64,000 bases of DNA from Shewanella sp. MBTL60-007 (lineage in GTDB: Bacteria; Pseudomonadota; Gammaproteobacteria; Enterobacterales; Shewanellaceae), in the NCBI RefSeq assembly GCF_019654915.1, contig NZ_BPET01000001.1, positions 1 through 64,000 of the forward strand, written 5' to 3'. The notes beneath the pieces were generated by a model. It saw only the letters and a list, made by a program, of their open reading frames with translations. It made no database searches and was not told the origin of the DNA. A program made the position numbers and the translations under genes. Below, piece after piece: positions 36,448 to 45,144 of the stretch; positions within the stretch are counted from its first letter, which is position 1; each line of letters opens with the position of its first letter.

Positions 36448-37589
36448 GCGTAATCAACAAGATGCTCAAAGATTTAGATGAGCGCCAACAGCCACATGGC
36501 ATAGAAAGTATGACCGCCCCGCAACTGGCCTTTAAACCTAAGACCTCTTCGAAGCGTGCTCTATTACTTACGAGTATCGTTTCGCTCGCTGTTGGTGGCG
36601 CAACGGTATTTTTTGGCCTAAACCTGATGCAAACGGAGACGGTAAAAGCTGAGACGGTAAAAGCTGAGACGGTAAAGGCTGAGACGGTAAAGGCTGAGAC
36701 GGGCAAAGCTGAGACGGTAAAAGCTGAGACGGTAAAAGCTGAGACGGTAAAAGCTGAGACGGTAAAAGCTGAGACGGTAAAAGCTGAGACGGGAAAAGCT
36801 GAGACGGTAAAAGCGGAGACGGGAACGGCTGAGACGGGAACAGCTGAGACGGTAAAAGCTGAGACGGGAACGGCTGAGACCGAAGCTGTTAACACTGCAG
36901 TGGTTAAGTCTGAAACATCCCCATCTGAGCATTTTAATATTGCGCCTGCTACTAAGCGTTCTAAGCAGTTACATAGCAGCGGCAATATGGCGGTTAAAGA
37001 GGTAAAGCTTTCACCTGAGGAGTTGGCGCAGAAGCAGATGCTGCTGGCAACCGATGCGCAGCAGCAGGGGCTTCACCGTGACGCGCTAACTTATTACGAG
37101 GCGGCACTTGCCTATGACCCAAGTTTACATCAGGCAAGAAGACAGGCTGCAGCCCTCTATTATGGCCAGAGCAAGTTAGCCAAAGCAGCAAAGTTGCTAG
37201 AGCAGGGACAGCTTTTGTTTCCACAAGAGTATGAATTTTCCCTGTTGTTAGCGCGAGTACAGCAGGCGGGAGGGCAAGCCGAGCAGGCGCTTAAGAGCCT
37301 AGCTAAAATCCCAGATAACAGTGTGTTAGCCATTAAAAAGTGGCATCAACAGAGTGACTTGGCACAGGCGCAGAAAGACTACCCAGTCGCGGAACAGAGC
37401 TTTCGACAGCTTGCCAAGTATGAGCCCAGTCAAGGCCGCTGGTGGATGGGACTTGGTTATTCCTTAGATGCGCAGCAAAAATATACCGAAGCGAAAGCGG
37501 CATATAGCCAAGCTTTGTCTCAAGGTAACTTATCCGCGCAGGCTAAGATTTACGTCGATAATCGATTGCTGCAGTTAGGAGCGTACTAG
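36444..37589 (+). CDS. mshN: MSHA biogenesis TPR protein MshN, with a pentapeptide repeat
   Basis: MshN is a GspB/TPR-like partner of MshM. The 381-aa protein has a conserved cytoplasmic start (MSVINKMLKDLDERQ), one membrane helix (about 39-60), sixteen tandem pentapeptides (residues 65-144; mainly ETVKA, with ETGKA and ETGTA variants) and a C-terminal TPR domain (about 200-375). The repeat is a charged spacer that could set the distance between membrane and TPR domain. It overlaps mshM by 4 nt and mshE by 1 nt. Confidence 0.92.
   Translation: MSVINKMLKDLDERQQPHGIESMTAPQLAFKPKTSSKRALLLTSIVSLAVGGATVFFGLNLMQTETVKAETVKAETVKAETVKAETGKAETVKAETVKAETVKAETVKAETVKAETGKAETVKAETGTAETGTAETVKAETGTAETEAVNTAVVKSETSPSEHFNIAPATKRSKQLHSSGNMAVKEVKLSPEELAQKQMLLATDAQQQGLHRDALTYYEAALAYDPSLHQARRQAAALYYGQSKLAKAAKLLEQGQLLFPQEYEFSLLLARVQQAGGQAEQALKSLAKIPDNSVLAIKKWHQQSDLAQAQKDYPVAEQSFRQLAKYEPSQGRWWMGLGYSLDAQQKYTEAKAAYSQALSQGNLSAQAKIYVDNRLLQLGAY
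36636..36875 (+). repeat. 15-bp tandem repeat inside mshN, 16 units
   Basis: Sixteen units of GAGACGGTAAAAGCT and close variants follow each other without a gap. Each encodes one pentapeptide, so unit gain or loss keeps the reading frame. Variation is concentrated at two codons (GTA/GGA/GGC and AAA/ACG/ACA). High unit identity suggests recent expansion. Confidence 0.97.
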
Positions 37590-39322
37590 TGAAACCCAAA
37601 TTAAAAATGCGATTAGGTGATCTGCTGGTTCAGGAGCACATCATCACCGAAGAGCAGTTGCAGCAAGCATTATCCGAACAGCGTAATACGGGAAAGAAGC
37701 TGGGGCGTACACTGATCGACCTGTCATGTATCACAGAGCAGCAGCTACTGCAGTTTTTGTCGCATCAGCTTAACATTCCTTTTCTCGACATCAGTAAGCG
37801 TGCTATCGCGGCAAACGTTATCGGCCTATTGCCTGAGGTGCAGGCGCGTCGATATCGCGCTTTAGTCGTAGAAGATAACGGTGATAGTGTGCTGGTGGCG
37901 ATGAGCGATCCCGCCGATCTGCAGGCGATGGATCACCTTGAGCTACAGTTGGCGCCAAAAGCTATCTCTATCGCGGTAGTCACCGAACAGCAGTTATTAG
38001 ATGCCTTCGATAACCTCTATCGACGCACCGACGAGATCGCGCAGATCGCAGGCAAGCTCGAAGAAGAATATGCCGCAGATGAGTTATTCGATCTTGGCAG
38101 CTTGACCGAAGCCGATAGCGATAATGAGACTACAGTGGTTAAGTTACTGCAGTCTATTTTCGAAGATGCAGTGCAGATGCGCGCCTCGGATATCCATATT
38201 GAGCCAGGTGAAAAGTCACTGCGTATTCGGCAACGTATCGATGGCCAGCTACATGAAAACATTTTGCCTGAAGTGAGCATCGCCGCTGCGTTAGTCTTGC
38301 GCCTAAAGCTAATGGCTGGCTTGGACATTTCAGAGAAACGCCTACCTCAAGATGGTCGATTCCATATTGAGATCAAAGGCCATAAGATCGATGTGCGTAT
38401 GTCGACTATGCCTATCTACCACGGTGAGTCAGTGGTAATGCGTCTGCTGGATCAATCGGCGGGTTTGTTGACCTTGAATGAAACGGGCATGCCGCCTGAG
38501 ATGCTGGCAAGAGTGCGTCGTCAGATCAAACGCCCTCATGGAATGTTACTGGTGACAGGGCCAACAGGTAGCGGTAAAACGACCACACTTTACGGTGTGC
38601 TCAGTGAACTCAATACTGCGGATCGCAAGATCATCACGGTTGAAGATCCGGTGGAATACCAGTTACCTAGAATTAACCAAGTTCAAGTGAACCATAAGAT
38701 CGGCCTCGACTTTTCTAACGTGTTAAGAACCACCTTGCGTCAAGATCCAGATATTATCATGGTGGGTGAGATGCGAGATCAAGAGACGGTTGAGATTGGT
38801 CTTCGAGGCGCATTAACGGGTCACTTCGTACTTTCAACTCTGCATACCAATGATGCGGTGACCAGTGCTTTGCGTCTGCTGGATATGGGAGCAGCGAGTT
38901 ACCTTGTTGCCAGTGCGCTTAGGGTGATTATTGCCCAGCGACTAGTGCGTCGAGTCTGCCAAAATTGTGCAATAGATTATCAACTAACCGCGCAAGATAA
39001 AGCCTGGCTCTCGAGTGTGAGCCAGCTCGATTACTCTCAGGCGAAATTTAGGGTTGGAGTTGGCTGTCAGAGTTGTAATGGTAGTGGCTATCGCGGCCGT
39101 ATTGGTGTATTTGAGATCTTAGAGCTTGATGAGCCTATGATTGAGGCGATGCGCACTGGTAACCCACAGGACTTTACTCGCGCTGCATATCAGAGCCCCA
39201 ATTTTACCCCGTTAGCAGAGTCCGCTTTAAAGTATTTGGCACAGGGGATGACCACCATAGAAGAGGTGGCTAAGTTAGTTGAAGATGTCAGTGACATTGA
39301 ACTAGAGCTGAGTGAGGCTTAA
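37589..39322 (+). CDS. mshE: MSHA pilus assembly ATPase MshE
   Basis: MshE is the hexameric PilB-type motor that extends the pilus. The 577-aa protein begins with an MshEN domain: two 24-residue motifs (8-31 and 37-60) separated by exactly five residues, the arrangement that binds c-di-GMP in Vibrio MshE. The ATPase core has Walker A GPTGSGKT (324-331), Walker B IIMVGE (389-394) and a four-cysteine metal site (C457, C460, C493, C496). It overlaps mshN by 1 nt and is followed 2 bp later by mshG. Confidence 0.97.
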   Translation: MKPKLKMRLGDLLVQEHIITEEQLQQALSEQRNTGKKLGRTLIDLSCITEQQLLQFLSHQLNIPFLDISKRAIAANVIGLLPEVQARRYRALVVEDNGDSVLVAMSDPADLQAMDHLELQLAPKAISIAVVTEQQLLDAFDNLYRRTDEIAQIAGKLEEEYAADELFDLGSLTEADSDNETTVVKLLQSIFEDAVQMRASDIHIEPGEKSLRIRQRIDGQLHENILPEVSIAAALVLRLKLMAGLDISEKRLPQDGRFHIEIKGHKIDVRMSTMPIYHGESVVMRLLDQSAGLLTLNETGMPPEMLARVRRQIKRPHGMLLVTGPTGSGKTTTLYGVLSELNTADRKIITVEDPVEYQLPRINQVQVNHKIGLDFSNVLRTTLRQDPDIIMVGEMRDQETVEIGLRGALTGHFVLSTLHTNDAVTSALRLLDMGAASYLVASALRVIIAQRLVRRVCQNCAIDYQLTAQDKAWLSSVSQLDYSQAKFRVGVGCQSCNGSGYRGRIGVFEILELDEPMIEAMRTGNPQDFTRAAYQSPNFTPLAESALKYLAQGMTTIEEVAKLVEDVSDIELELSEA

Positions 39323-39324
39323 TC

Positions 39325-40545
39325 ATGCCAACATATCGCTATCGCGGTCGTAGCGCTCAAGGCGAGCAGGTTAAAGGGGTACTAGATGCTAGCTCCGAAA
39401 GTGCTGCCGCAGATCAGTTGATGTCTCGTGGGGTGATCCCGCTGGAGTTGACAGTAGCAAAAGAGGTTAAAGAGTTTAGCTTTAAGGCTTTATTTAAAGG
39501 TAAGGTTGCATTAGATGAGCTGCAGATCTTTACCCGCCAGATGTATTCTTTGACGCGCTCAGGGATCCCGATCTTACGTGCGATCGCCGGCCTTTCTGAA
39601 ACGACGCATTCGGCGCGTATGAAAGAGGCGCTGGATGATATTTCAGAACAGCTAACTTCAGGTCGCCCTCTATCATCAGCGATGAACCAGCATCCGGATG
39701 TATTCGACGCGCTGTTTGTTTCTATGGTTCATGTGGGTGAGAACACGGGTAAGTTGGAAGATGCGTTTATTCAACTTGCAGGCTATATCGAGCGTGAGCA
39801 GGAAACACGCAGGCGTATCAAAGCCGCTATGCGTTATCCGATCTTTGTATTGATCGCTATCGCTATTGCCATGGTGATCCTCAACATCATGGTGATCCCT
39901 AAGTTTGCCGAGATGTTTTCTCGATTTGGTGCCGATCTCCCCTGGGCGACTAAACTGTTAATCAATACTTCTAATGTATTCGTTAACTATTGGCCCGCGA
40001 TGATTGTGGTGCTGCTGGCTGGTTTCGTGGGGATTCGCTATTGGCATAGTACCGAGAAAGGTGAAAAGCAGTGGGACAAGTGGAAACTCAATATTCCCGC
40101 TGTAGGCAGCATTATCGAACGTTCGACCCTGTCTCGCTATTGTCGTAGTTTCTCGATGATGTTGAGCGCTGGTGTACCTATGACTCAGGCACTCAGTTTA
40201 GTCGCTGATGCGGTCGATAATGCTTATATGCACGACCGTATCGTTGGAATGCGCCGTGGTATTGAGTCAGGTGAGTCTATGCTCAGGGTGTCGAATAACT
40301 GTCAACTATTTACCCCACTTGTGTTGCAGATGGTGGCCGTAGGCGAAGAAACGGGGCAAATTGATCAACTACTTAACGATGCCGCCGATTTTTACGAGGG
40401 CGAAGTCGACTACGATCTTAAGAATTTAACCGCCAAGCTGGAGCCTATCTTGATCGGCTTTGTTGCCTGTATCGTGTTGGTCTTAGCACTGGGGATCTAC
40501 CTGCCTATGTGGGACATGCTTAATGTCGTTAAGGGCGGTAGCTGA
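39325..40545 (+). CDS. mshG: MSHA platform protein MshG (PilC-like)
   Basis: MshG is the polytopic inner-membrane platform on which the ATPase MshE acts. The 406-aa protein has the family start (MPTYRYRGRSAQGEQVKGVL), two GspF/PilC domains (about 70-190 and 270-395) and three membrane helices (about 170-190, 220-240 and 375-398). It lies 2 bp after mshE. Confidence 0.97.
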   Translation: MPTYRYRGRSAQGEQVKGVLDASSESAAADQLMSRGVIPLELTVAKEVKEFSFKALFKGKVALDELQIFTRQMYSLTRSGIPILRAIAGLSETTHSARMKEALDDISEQLTSGRPLSSAMNQHPDVFDALFVSMVHVGENTGKLEDAFIQLAGYIEREQETRRRIKAAMRYPIFVLIAIAIAMVILNIMVIPKFAEMFSRFGADLPWATKLLINTSNVFVNYWPAMIVVLLAGFVGIRYWHSTEKGEKQWDKWKLNIPAVGSIIERSTLSRYCRSFSMMLSAGVPMTQALSLVADAVDNAYMHDRIVGMRRGIESGESMLRVSNNCQLFTPLVLQMVAVGEETGQIDQLLNDAADFYEGEVDYDLKNLTAKLEPILIGFVACIVLVLALGIYLPMWDMLNVVKGGS

Positions 40546-40563
40546 TGACGCGAGAACAAGGTT

Positions 40564-41055
40564 GTGCTTAATCAACAAAAAGCCGATGAAGAGTTGATTA
40601 GCGTTTATGGCAAGGTTATTGCCTTAATCATTTTGTTAATTGTATTGTTTTACTTAGCTTTTAATTACTTTGGCAGTATTAAGCAGCTGAGTCGGCCCAG
40701 TATGCAAGTTGAACATACACGCTTACTCAATGTACTGGGGGTCGCTCGCTCTCAATGGCTGATGCGTAGCAAACCGGAGATCTTGATCCTCGATTGGTAT
40801 TCAGATAGTCCTAAACATGCCACGTCCACAGGCCAAGTGCGCATGGCTGCGGGGGGCTGGCCTGTACCAAATGAGACAAGTGTTGCTGGTTGTCGTCTAT
40901 TATTGATGGAATTGTTGGGTCCGGGTTATGCGCAACAAATTGAAACACGATTCAATCCTGATACGGGTGTTTGCCGATTTATTGGCGAGTCAGGTGAAAG
41001 TATTAGCTATCAAACCACCTCTGGGCGGGTCATTTTTTTGACGCAAGGTGGCTAA
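40564..41055 (+). CDS. mshF: MSHA biogenesis protein MshF
   Basis: MshF is a poorly characterised msh protein. Here it is 163 aa with one N-terminal membrane helix (about 17-38) and a periplasmic remainder that looks like a pilin-type soluble domain (two cysteines). It has no class III prepilin cleavage motif. The start is GTG at 40564 with AAGG only a few bases upstream; the overlapping ATG at 40545 opens only an 8-codon frame. Identification is by position between mshG and mshB. Confidence 0.82.
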   Translation: MLNQQKADEELISVYGKVIALIILLIVLFYLAFNYFGSIKQLSRPSMQVEHTRLLNVLGVARSQWLMRSKPEILILDWYSDSPKHATSTGQVRMAAGGWPVPNETSVAGCRLLLMELLGPGYAQQIETRFNPDTGVCRFIGESGESISYQTTSGRVIFLTQGG

Positions 41056-41124
41056 AGAGTGAAATTATCTGTTTTCTAATTTTAACAAACTGCTAGAATA
41101 GCCGCATACAACACTGGGGGTAAA

Positions 41125-41733
41125 ATGAAACAACAGTATCAAAAGGGCTTCTCCCTTATTGAATTAGTCATAGTTATCGTGATCTTAGGTTTATTAGCCG
41201 CGACGGCTATTCCACGTTTTTTAAACGTAACTGATGATGCTGAAGATGCCAGTGTAGACGGCGTAGCAGGTGGCTTAAGTACTGCAGTGAGCTTTGTTCG
41301 CTCACAGTGGGAAGTGGACGGTCGCCGTAACAATACCGTGTTATTAGATGGCACCACAGTAGCATTAGATACTCGTTTCGGCTATCCAACGGGATCGAGT
41401 AATACCGATGCTAAAGCTATGACAGAAGGTACGTGCCAAGAAGTATTTGATCTTGTTTTACAAAATGCACCACGAAGCGTAGGCTCAGGAGAAGATGCGC
41501 GTAAAGCAAGATATGTAGTGAGCGTGGCAAAAGGAGCGGGTGGCAGTTCAAATACCATAGATGGCGTGCAAGTTAGCGATCTTGATGTTTGTTTGTATTA
41601 CCTAGCCTCATCACTGGTGTTAAATCCACAGGATGGTAAGCCTACTGAAGATTTAACTGATCTAAGTAACTTAGCTGGCAAAGGGGTGACTTACAACCCA
41701 GGGTCTGGTCAAGTGGCAAGTTTTATCGACTAA
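41125..41733 (+). CDS. mshB: MSHA prepilin MshB
   Basis: MshB is a minor pilin. The 202-aa protein has the prepilin peptidase site and N-terminal helix (KGFSLIELVIVIVILGLLAA, cut after the glycine), an aromatic-free N-helix typical of MshB, and two cysteines in the C-terminal part that can form the pilin disulfide loop. It is the first pilin gene, 69 bp after mshF, with GGGGG as ribosome-binding site 5 nt before ATG. Confidence 0.93.
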   Translation: MKQQYQKGFSLIELVIVIVILGLLAATAIPRFLNVTDDAEDASVDGVAGGLSTAVSFVRSQWEVDGRRNNTVLLDGTTVALDTRFGYPTGSSNTDAKAMTEGTCQEVFDLVLQNAPRSVGSGEDARKARYVVSVAKGAGGSSNTIDGVQVSDLDVCLYYLASSLVLNPQDGKPTEDLTDLSNLAGKGVTYNPGSGQVASFID

Positions 41734-41827
41734 GCAAGCAGTTGCTGGTTAACAGTAAAAGTTAATTGTTTACGGCTCGCAGGCTTTTAGTGTTTGCCGT
41801 ACATGTTATGTGATTGAGGATATTTAT

Positions 41828-42343
41828 ATGCAAAAGCAAAATGGTTTTACACTAATTGAATTAGTGGTCGTTATTATTATTTTGGGTATCTTGGCAGTGA
41901 CTGCTGCGCCTAAGTTTATCAATCTACAAAGTGATGCTCGTGCGTCAGCACTGCAAGGTGTTAAAGGTGCCATTCAAGGCGCTAACGGCCTAGTATTCGC
42001 TAAGGCTGCGCTAGCTGGTGATGAGCGAGCGAGCGTTATTACCGGGACTGATGTCAATATCGGAACTGAAGCTGCTCCGATTAATGTAAAGACTCTATTT
42101 GGTTATTTATTAGCAACAGGCACTGATTTTAATACTGCTATTGATGCCTCGTTTGCACCAGTAGCAACGCCTGGTAATGCTGATTGGATTTACACTGTTA
42201 CAGCGGGTACCGCCAATGCACCGGGTACTATGGTTATCAGTCAAGTTGGCGCTCCTAATGATAGCAACACCTGTCAATTAACATACACTGAAGCTACAGC
42301 TACAACTACGCCTACTTACGTAATTGTTGATACTGGCTGTTAA
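41828..42343 (+). CDS. mshA: MSHA pilin MshA, first copy
   Basis: This is a type IV prepilin of 171 aa and a candidate major subunit of the pilus. The start at ATG 41828 is preferred to an in-frame GTG at 41810, because GAGGA lies 7 nt upstream and the leader is then the normal short MQKQNG. The N-helix is [20 protein letters not shown]. The C-terminus has the two cysteines of the pilin D-loop (CQLTY...DTGC). A second, very similar gene follows 13 bp later; the products match almost fully for about 70 residues and then diverge. Confidence 0.93.
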   Translation: MQKQNGFTLIELVVVIIILGILAVTAAPKFINLQSDARASALQGVKGAIQGANGLVFAKAALAGDERASVITGTDVNIGTEAAPINVKTLFGYLLATGTDFNTAIDASFAPVATPGNADWIYTVTAGTANAPGTMVISQVGAPNDSNTCQLTYTEATATTTPTYVIVDTGC

Positions 42344-42356
42344 TAGGACTTTTTAA

Positions 42357-42869
42357 ATGCAAAAGCAAAGTGGTTTTACCCTAATCGAATTAGTGGTTGT
42401 GATCATCATCCTAGGTATCTTGGCTGTGACCGCTGCACCTAAGTTCATTAACCTGCAGAGCGATGCGCGTGCATCGACCCTTCAAGGTATGAAAGGCGCT
42501 TTGCAAGGCGCTAACTCATTGGTTTTCTCTAAGGCTGCAATTGCTGGTGAAGAGAAGAAAGGCTCTGCAGATGGGACCACATTAGGATCTGTGGATATTG
42601 GTACTGGTACTAATGCTACTACTAATTACGGTTATTTAGTTTCTTCTGCGGCTCAGTTAAAGAATGCTCTAGATGTGAGTATGAGTAACTCTGAAACAGC
42701 TGGCTTTGACTGGTATGTTAAAGAAGGTGCGAATGCGGCATCTGCATCGGAAATTTATCAAGCAGGATCGCCACGTTACGGTGATGCAACGAAGAAGTGT
42801 TATATCAAATATACGCCAGCAACATCGACAACGTCTCCTCAGTATGAGGTAGAAGATACTGACTGTTAA
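42357..42869 (+). CDS. mshA: MSHA pilin MshA, second copy
   Basis: The second MshA-type prepilin is 170 aa with leader MQKQSG and the same N-helix. The body (about 75-145) differs from the first copy in sequence but keeps the terminal cysteine pair (CYIKY...DTDC). AGGA lies 8 nt before the ATG. A strong terminator follows 12 bp after its stop, so the pilins should be expressed at a higher level than the genes beyond it. Which copy is the major subunit cannot be told from sequence. Confidence 0.92.
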   Translation: MQKQSGFTLIELVVVIIILGILAVTAAPKFINLQSDARASTLQGMKGALQGANSLVFSKAAIAGEEKKGSADGTTLGSVDIGTGTNATTNYGYLVSSAAQLKNALDVSMSNSETAGFDWYVKEGANAASASEIYQAGSPRYGDATKKCYIKYTPATSTTSPQYEVEDTDC

Positions 42870-42881
42870 TAAGTCTCTATT

Positions 42882-42910
42882 AAAAAAGGCCTGCCTCGCA
42901 GGCCTTTTTT
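42882..42910 (+). terminator. Terminator after the mshA pair
   Basis: AAAAAAGGCCTGC and GCAGGCCTTTTTT form a perfect 13-bp stem with a CTC loop and a T run. It sits 12 bp after the second pilin gene and divides the MSHA locus into an upstream assembly/pilin part and a downstream minor-pilin part. Confidence 0.95.
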
Positions 42911-43215
42911 GTATCTAGACCGTTTATTGTGGCTTTATTTGCCATAATTATTAAACTGTTGGAAAATCAGCTTTAAGATGGCGAAAAGCCGGAAAAGCCG
43001 GAAAAGCCGGAAAAGCCGGAAAAGCCGGAAAAGCCGGAAAAGCCGGAAAAGCCGGAAAAGCCGGAATGACACCAGCTTGCAGTTTCATCTTTTCTAGCAG
43101 GGCGTAGCCCGCTCTAGCCGTCGCAAAGCGGCGTTCTAGGATCTAGATTCTAGTCTTAGCTTCGAAGCGAAACGGTAATGAATAATAAACACCGCTGAAT
43201 CAATCAGGAAGTTCA
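42911..43215 (+). other. Intergenic region between mshA and mshC
   Basis: This gap of about 305 bp between the terminator and mshC holds a 9-bp tandem array and a cluster of short palindromes: GGGCGTAGCCC (43100-43110), GCCG/CGGC (43117-43132), and a CTAG-rich stretch (43136-43152). A promoter for mshC-mshQ must lie here, but I could not assign one. The ribosome-binding site AGGAAG is at 43205-43210. Confidence 0.65.
42988..43066 (+). repeat. 9-bp tandem repeat between mshA and mshC
   Basis: Eight perfect copies of GCCGGAAAA plus a partial ninth run without interruption. The unit is non-coding. Unit identity is complete, so the array is likely to vary in length between strains, and it lies upstream of mshC where it could affect expression of the minor pilin genes. 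Confidence 0.97.
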
Positions 43216-43692
43216 ATGCATAGAGCGCAGCGACACACAGGCTTTACATTAGTGGAGCTAGTGACCACGATAATCCTTATTGCCATTCTCTCTGTGGTGG
43301 TTATTCCTCGGCTGCTGACCTCTTCAAGTTACAGCGCCTTTACCTTGCGAGATGAATTTATCAGTGAGCTACGTAAGGTGCAGATGATGGCGATGAACAA
43401 TCAAGATCGTTGTTACCGTTTGTCTGTTACCGATAAAAATTATCAAGTCTCGCGTTTTAATGGTGCCTGCAGTGGCACACCTGTACGCACCGATGCTCCG
43501 CAAGTGTTTCAAGGGGGCGCGAGCTTGGCTTTGCTCAATGGCGGAGCTAATACCTTTAATATTGAATTTAACCAACAGGGCGTACCTATAGTGAACGGTG
43601 CGCGTTGCAGTGGTAACTGTATTAGTGTGATTGCCGATGAGACACTCTTCCTTGCGATAGAATCTGAAGGTTATATCCATGATGGCCAATAG
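43216..43692 (+). CDS. mshC: MSHA minor pilin MshC
   Basis: MshC is a minor pilin or pseudopilin. The 158-aa protein has the prepilin site HTGFTLVELVTTIILIAILS at residues 6-25 and a GspH-like body. Its end overlaps the start of mshD by 14 nt. It is the first gene after the mshA terminator and the 9-bp repeat. Confidence 0.92.
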   Translation: MHRAQRHTGFTLVELVTTIILIAILSVVVIPRLLTSSSYSAFTLRDEFISELRKVQMMAMNNQDRCYRLSVTDKNYQVSRFNGACSGTPVRTDAPQVFQGGASLALLNGGANTFNIEFNQQGVPIVNGARCSGNCISVIADETLFLAIESEGYIHDGQ

Positions 43693-44254
43693 ACTCTTAT
43701 CGATGAAACGACAAACTCAAAGGGCGTTTACCTTAGTCGAGTTAGTTGTGGGAATGGTGGTGATCAGTATCGCCTTTGTGTTGCTGAGTACCATGTTGTT
43801 TCCGCAGGCAGAGCGCGCCGCAGATACCTTACATCGAGTGCGTTCAGCTGAACTTGCCCATTCTATTTTGAATGAGATCTGGGGTAAGCGTTACGATCAA
43901 AACACCAATTCGAATGGCGGCGTACCTGCTTGTGGTGCGCCAGCAAAACCAGCATTTGGATTACCCGCAGGTCTGCCTTGTACCGCACCAGCGAATTTGG
44001 GGCCAGATACCGTTGCTGGCGTGACCGAGGCTCGTAATGACTATAACGATGTCGATGACTATAGCGGGCTAAACATTAACAGCAATATGCTCAACAGCAG
44101 TGAACCCTATGCCGATCGCTATATTAACTACGGCCTAGAAGTCTTGGTTGCCTATGACAACTTACCTAATTTAAATACTAAGCTTGTTACCATTAATGTC
44201 ACCACGCCAAATGGTGAGGTGATGACTTTCAATGCGATTAGGAGCAACTATTAA
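43679..44254 (+). CDS. mshD: MSHA minor pilin MshD
   Basis: MshD is a minor pilin or pseudopilin of 191 aa with a prepilin site QRAFTLVELVVGMVVISIAF (about 14-33). The residue before the cleaved bond is alanine, not the usual glycine. The gene overlaps mshC by 14 nt and mshO by 1 nt (TAATG). Identity is by position and by the GspI/PilV-like N-terminus. Confidence 0.9.
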   Translation: MMANRLLSMKRQTQRAFTLVELVVGMVVISIAFVLLSTMLFPQAERAADTLHRVRSAELAHSILNEIWGKRYDQNTNSNGGVPACGAPAKPAFGLPAGLPCTAPANLGPDTVAGVTEARNDYNDVDDYSGLNINSNMLNSSEPYADRYINYGLEVLVAYDNLPNLNTKLVTINVTTPNGEVMTFNAIRSNY

Positions 44255-45144
44255 TGAATACGTTAATACGTCAAGCTTCGCGATTGCAATTGGTAGCATT
44301 GAAGCAGCGAAAGAGCCAAGGCTTTACCTTAGTTGAGATGGTCACTGTGATCATCATCCTAGGTGTCTTAGTGCTTGGTGTGAGTAGTTTTTTAATTTTT
44401 GGCACCCGAGTTTTTATCGATGCAACCTCGGTTGATCAAGTCATGAGCCAGAGCCGTTTCGCCATAGAGCGAATGACTCGTGATATTCGTAATACAGTGC
44501 CTAACAGTATTCGAGTGCGTGATAGTGGTGATGGTGCTTGGCAGTGCATCGAGATGATGCCTATAACATCGAGTGCGTCTTATATCGATATGCCTATTGC
44601 ACCAGCCCCCGCCTCGCAATTTGGCACCTTAATGCAGTCGAGTGCAACAGCCCCTTTGACTGCGAACCAGTTTCTATTGATTTATCCTCTAACTCCTGCC
44701 GATGTGTACACTGCAACGAGCGCTTCAATAACGCAGGGAAAGCTATTTAGTATTGACTCCATTACCGCCAATACAACGAACGATAGTCGCGTCGACTTTG
44801 GTCGAGCGGTGCGCTTCGATGAGGCTTCACCAAGACAGCGTTATTTTGGTGTTCAAGGGGCCGTGAGTTACTGCTTCGAGCAGGTGACTTCGGAGTTAAG
44901 TCTGTTAAAACGCTATTCGGGCTACGGTTTTAATCACCCAGTTCTGCAGCCATCGCCAGCTGATATGGGCACGGGAGTGTTAATGGCCGAGAACGTGGTC
45001 AATACCATCGGTCGTAATAGCCCCATCGCCTATACTCCCGGAACGCTACGTAATAACGCCATGGTGCATCTGAATCCATTGTTTGATGTGCAAGGGCAGA
45101 GTTTTCAATATCATCATCAAGTGCAGGTGATAAATGTCCCTTAA
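44254..45144 (+). CDS. mshO: MSHA minor pilin MshO
   Basis: MshO is the largest minor pilin, here 296 aa, GspJ/PilW-like. The prepilin site is SQGFTLVEMVTVIIILGVLV (about 21-40), so the leader is about 23 residues. The body is beta-rich, with few cysteines. It overlaps mshD by 1 nt and mshP by 11 nt. Confidence 0.92.
   Translation: MNTLIRQASRLQLVALKQRKSQGFTLVEMVTVIIILGVLVLGVSSFLIFGTRVFIDATSVDQVMSQSRFAIERMTRDIRNTVPNSIRVRDSGDGAWQCIEMMPITSSASYIDMPIAPAPASQFGTLMQSSATAPLTANQFLLIYPLTPADVYTATSASITQGKLFSIDSITANTTNDSRVDFGRAVRFDEASPRQRYFGVQGAVSYCFEQVTSELSLLKRYSGYGFNHPVLQPSPADMGTGVLMAENVVNTIGRNSPIAYTPGTLRNNAMVHLNPLFDVQGQSFQYHHQVQVINVP

Noticed and set aside
36428..36985. Long antisense open frames across the mshN repeat (also 36618-36932)
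   Set aside because: Tandem 15-bp units keep all frames open on the opposite strand. The translations are pure repeats without a start signal, so they are shadows of mshN.
42988..43066. CRISPR array
   Set aside because: The unit is only 9 bp and the copies touch each other without spacers. No cas genes are present anywhere in the window.
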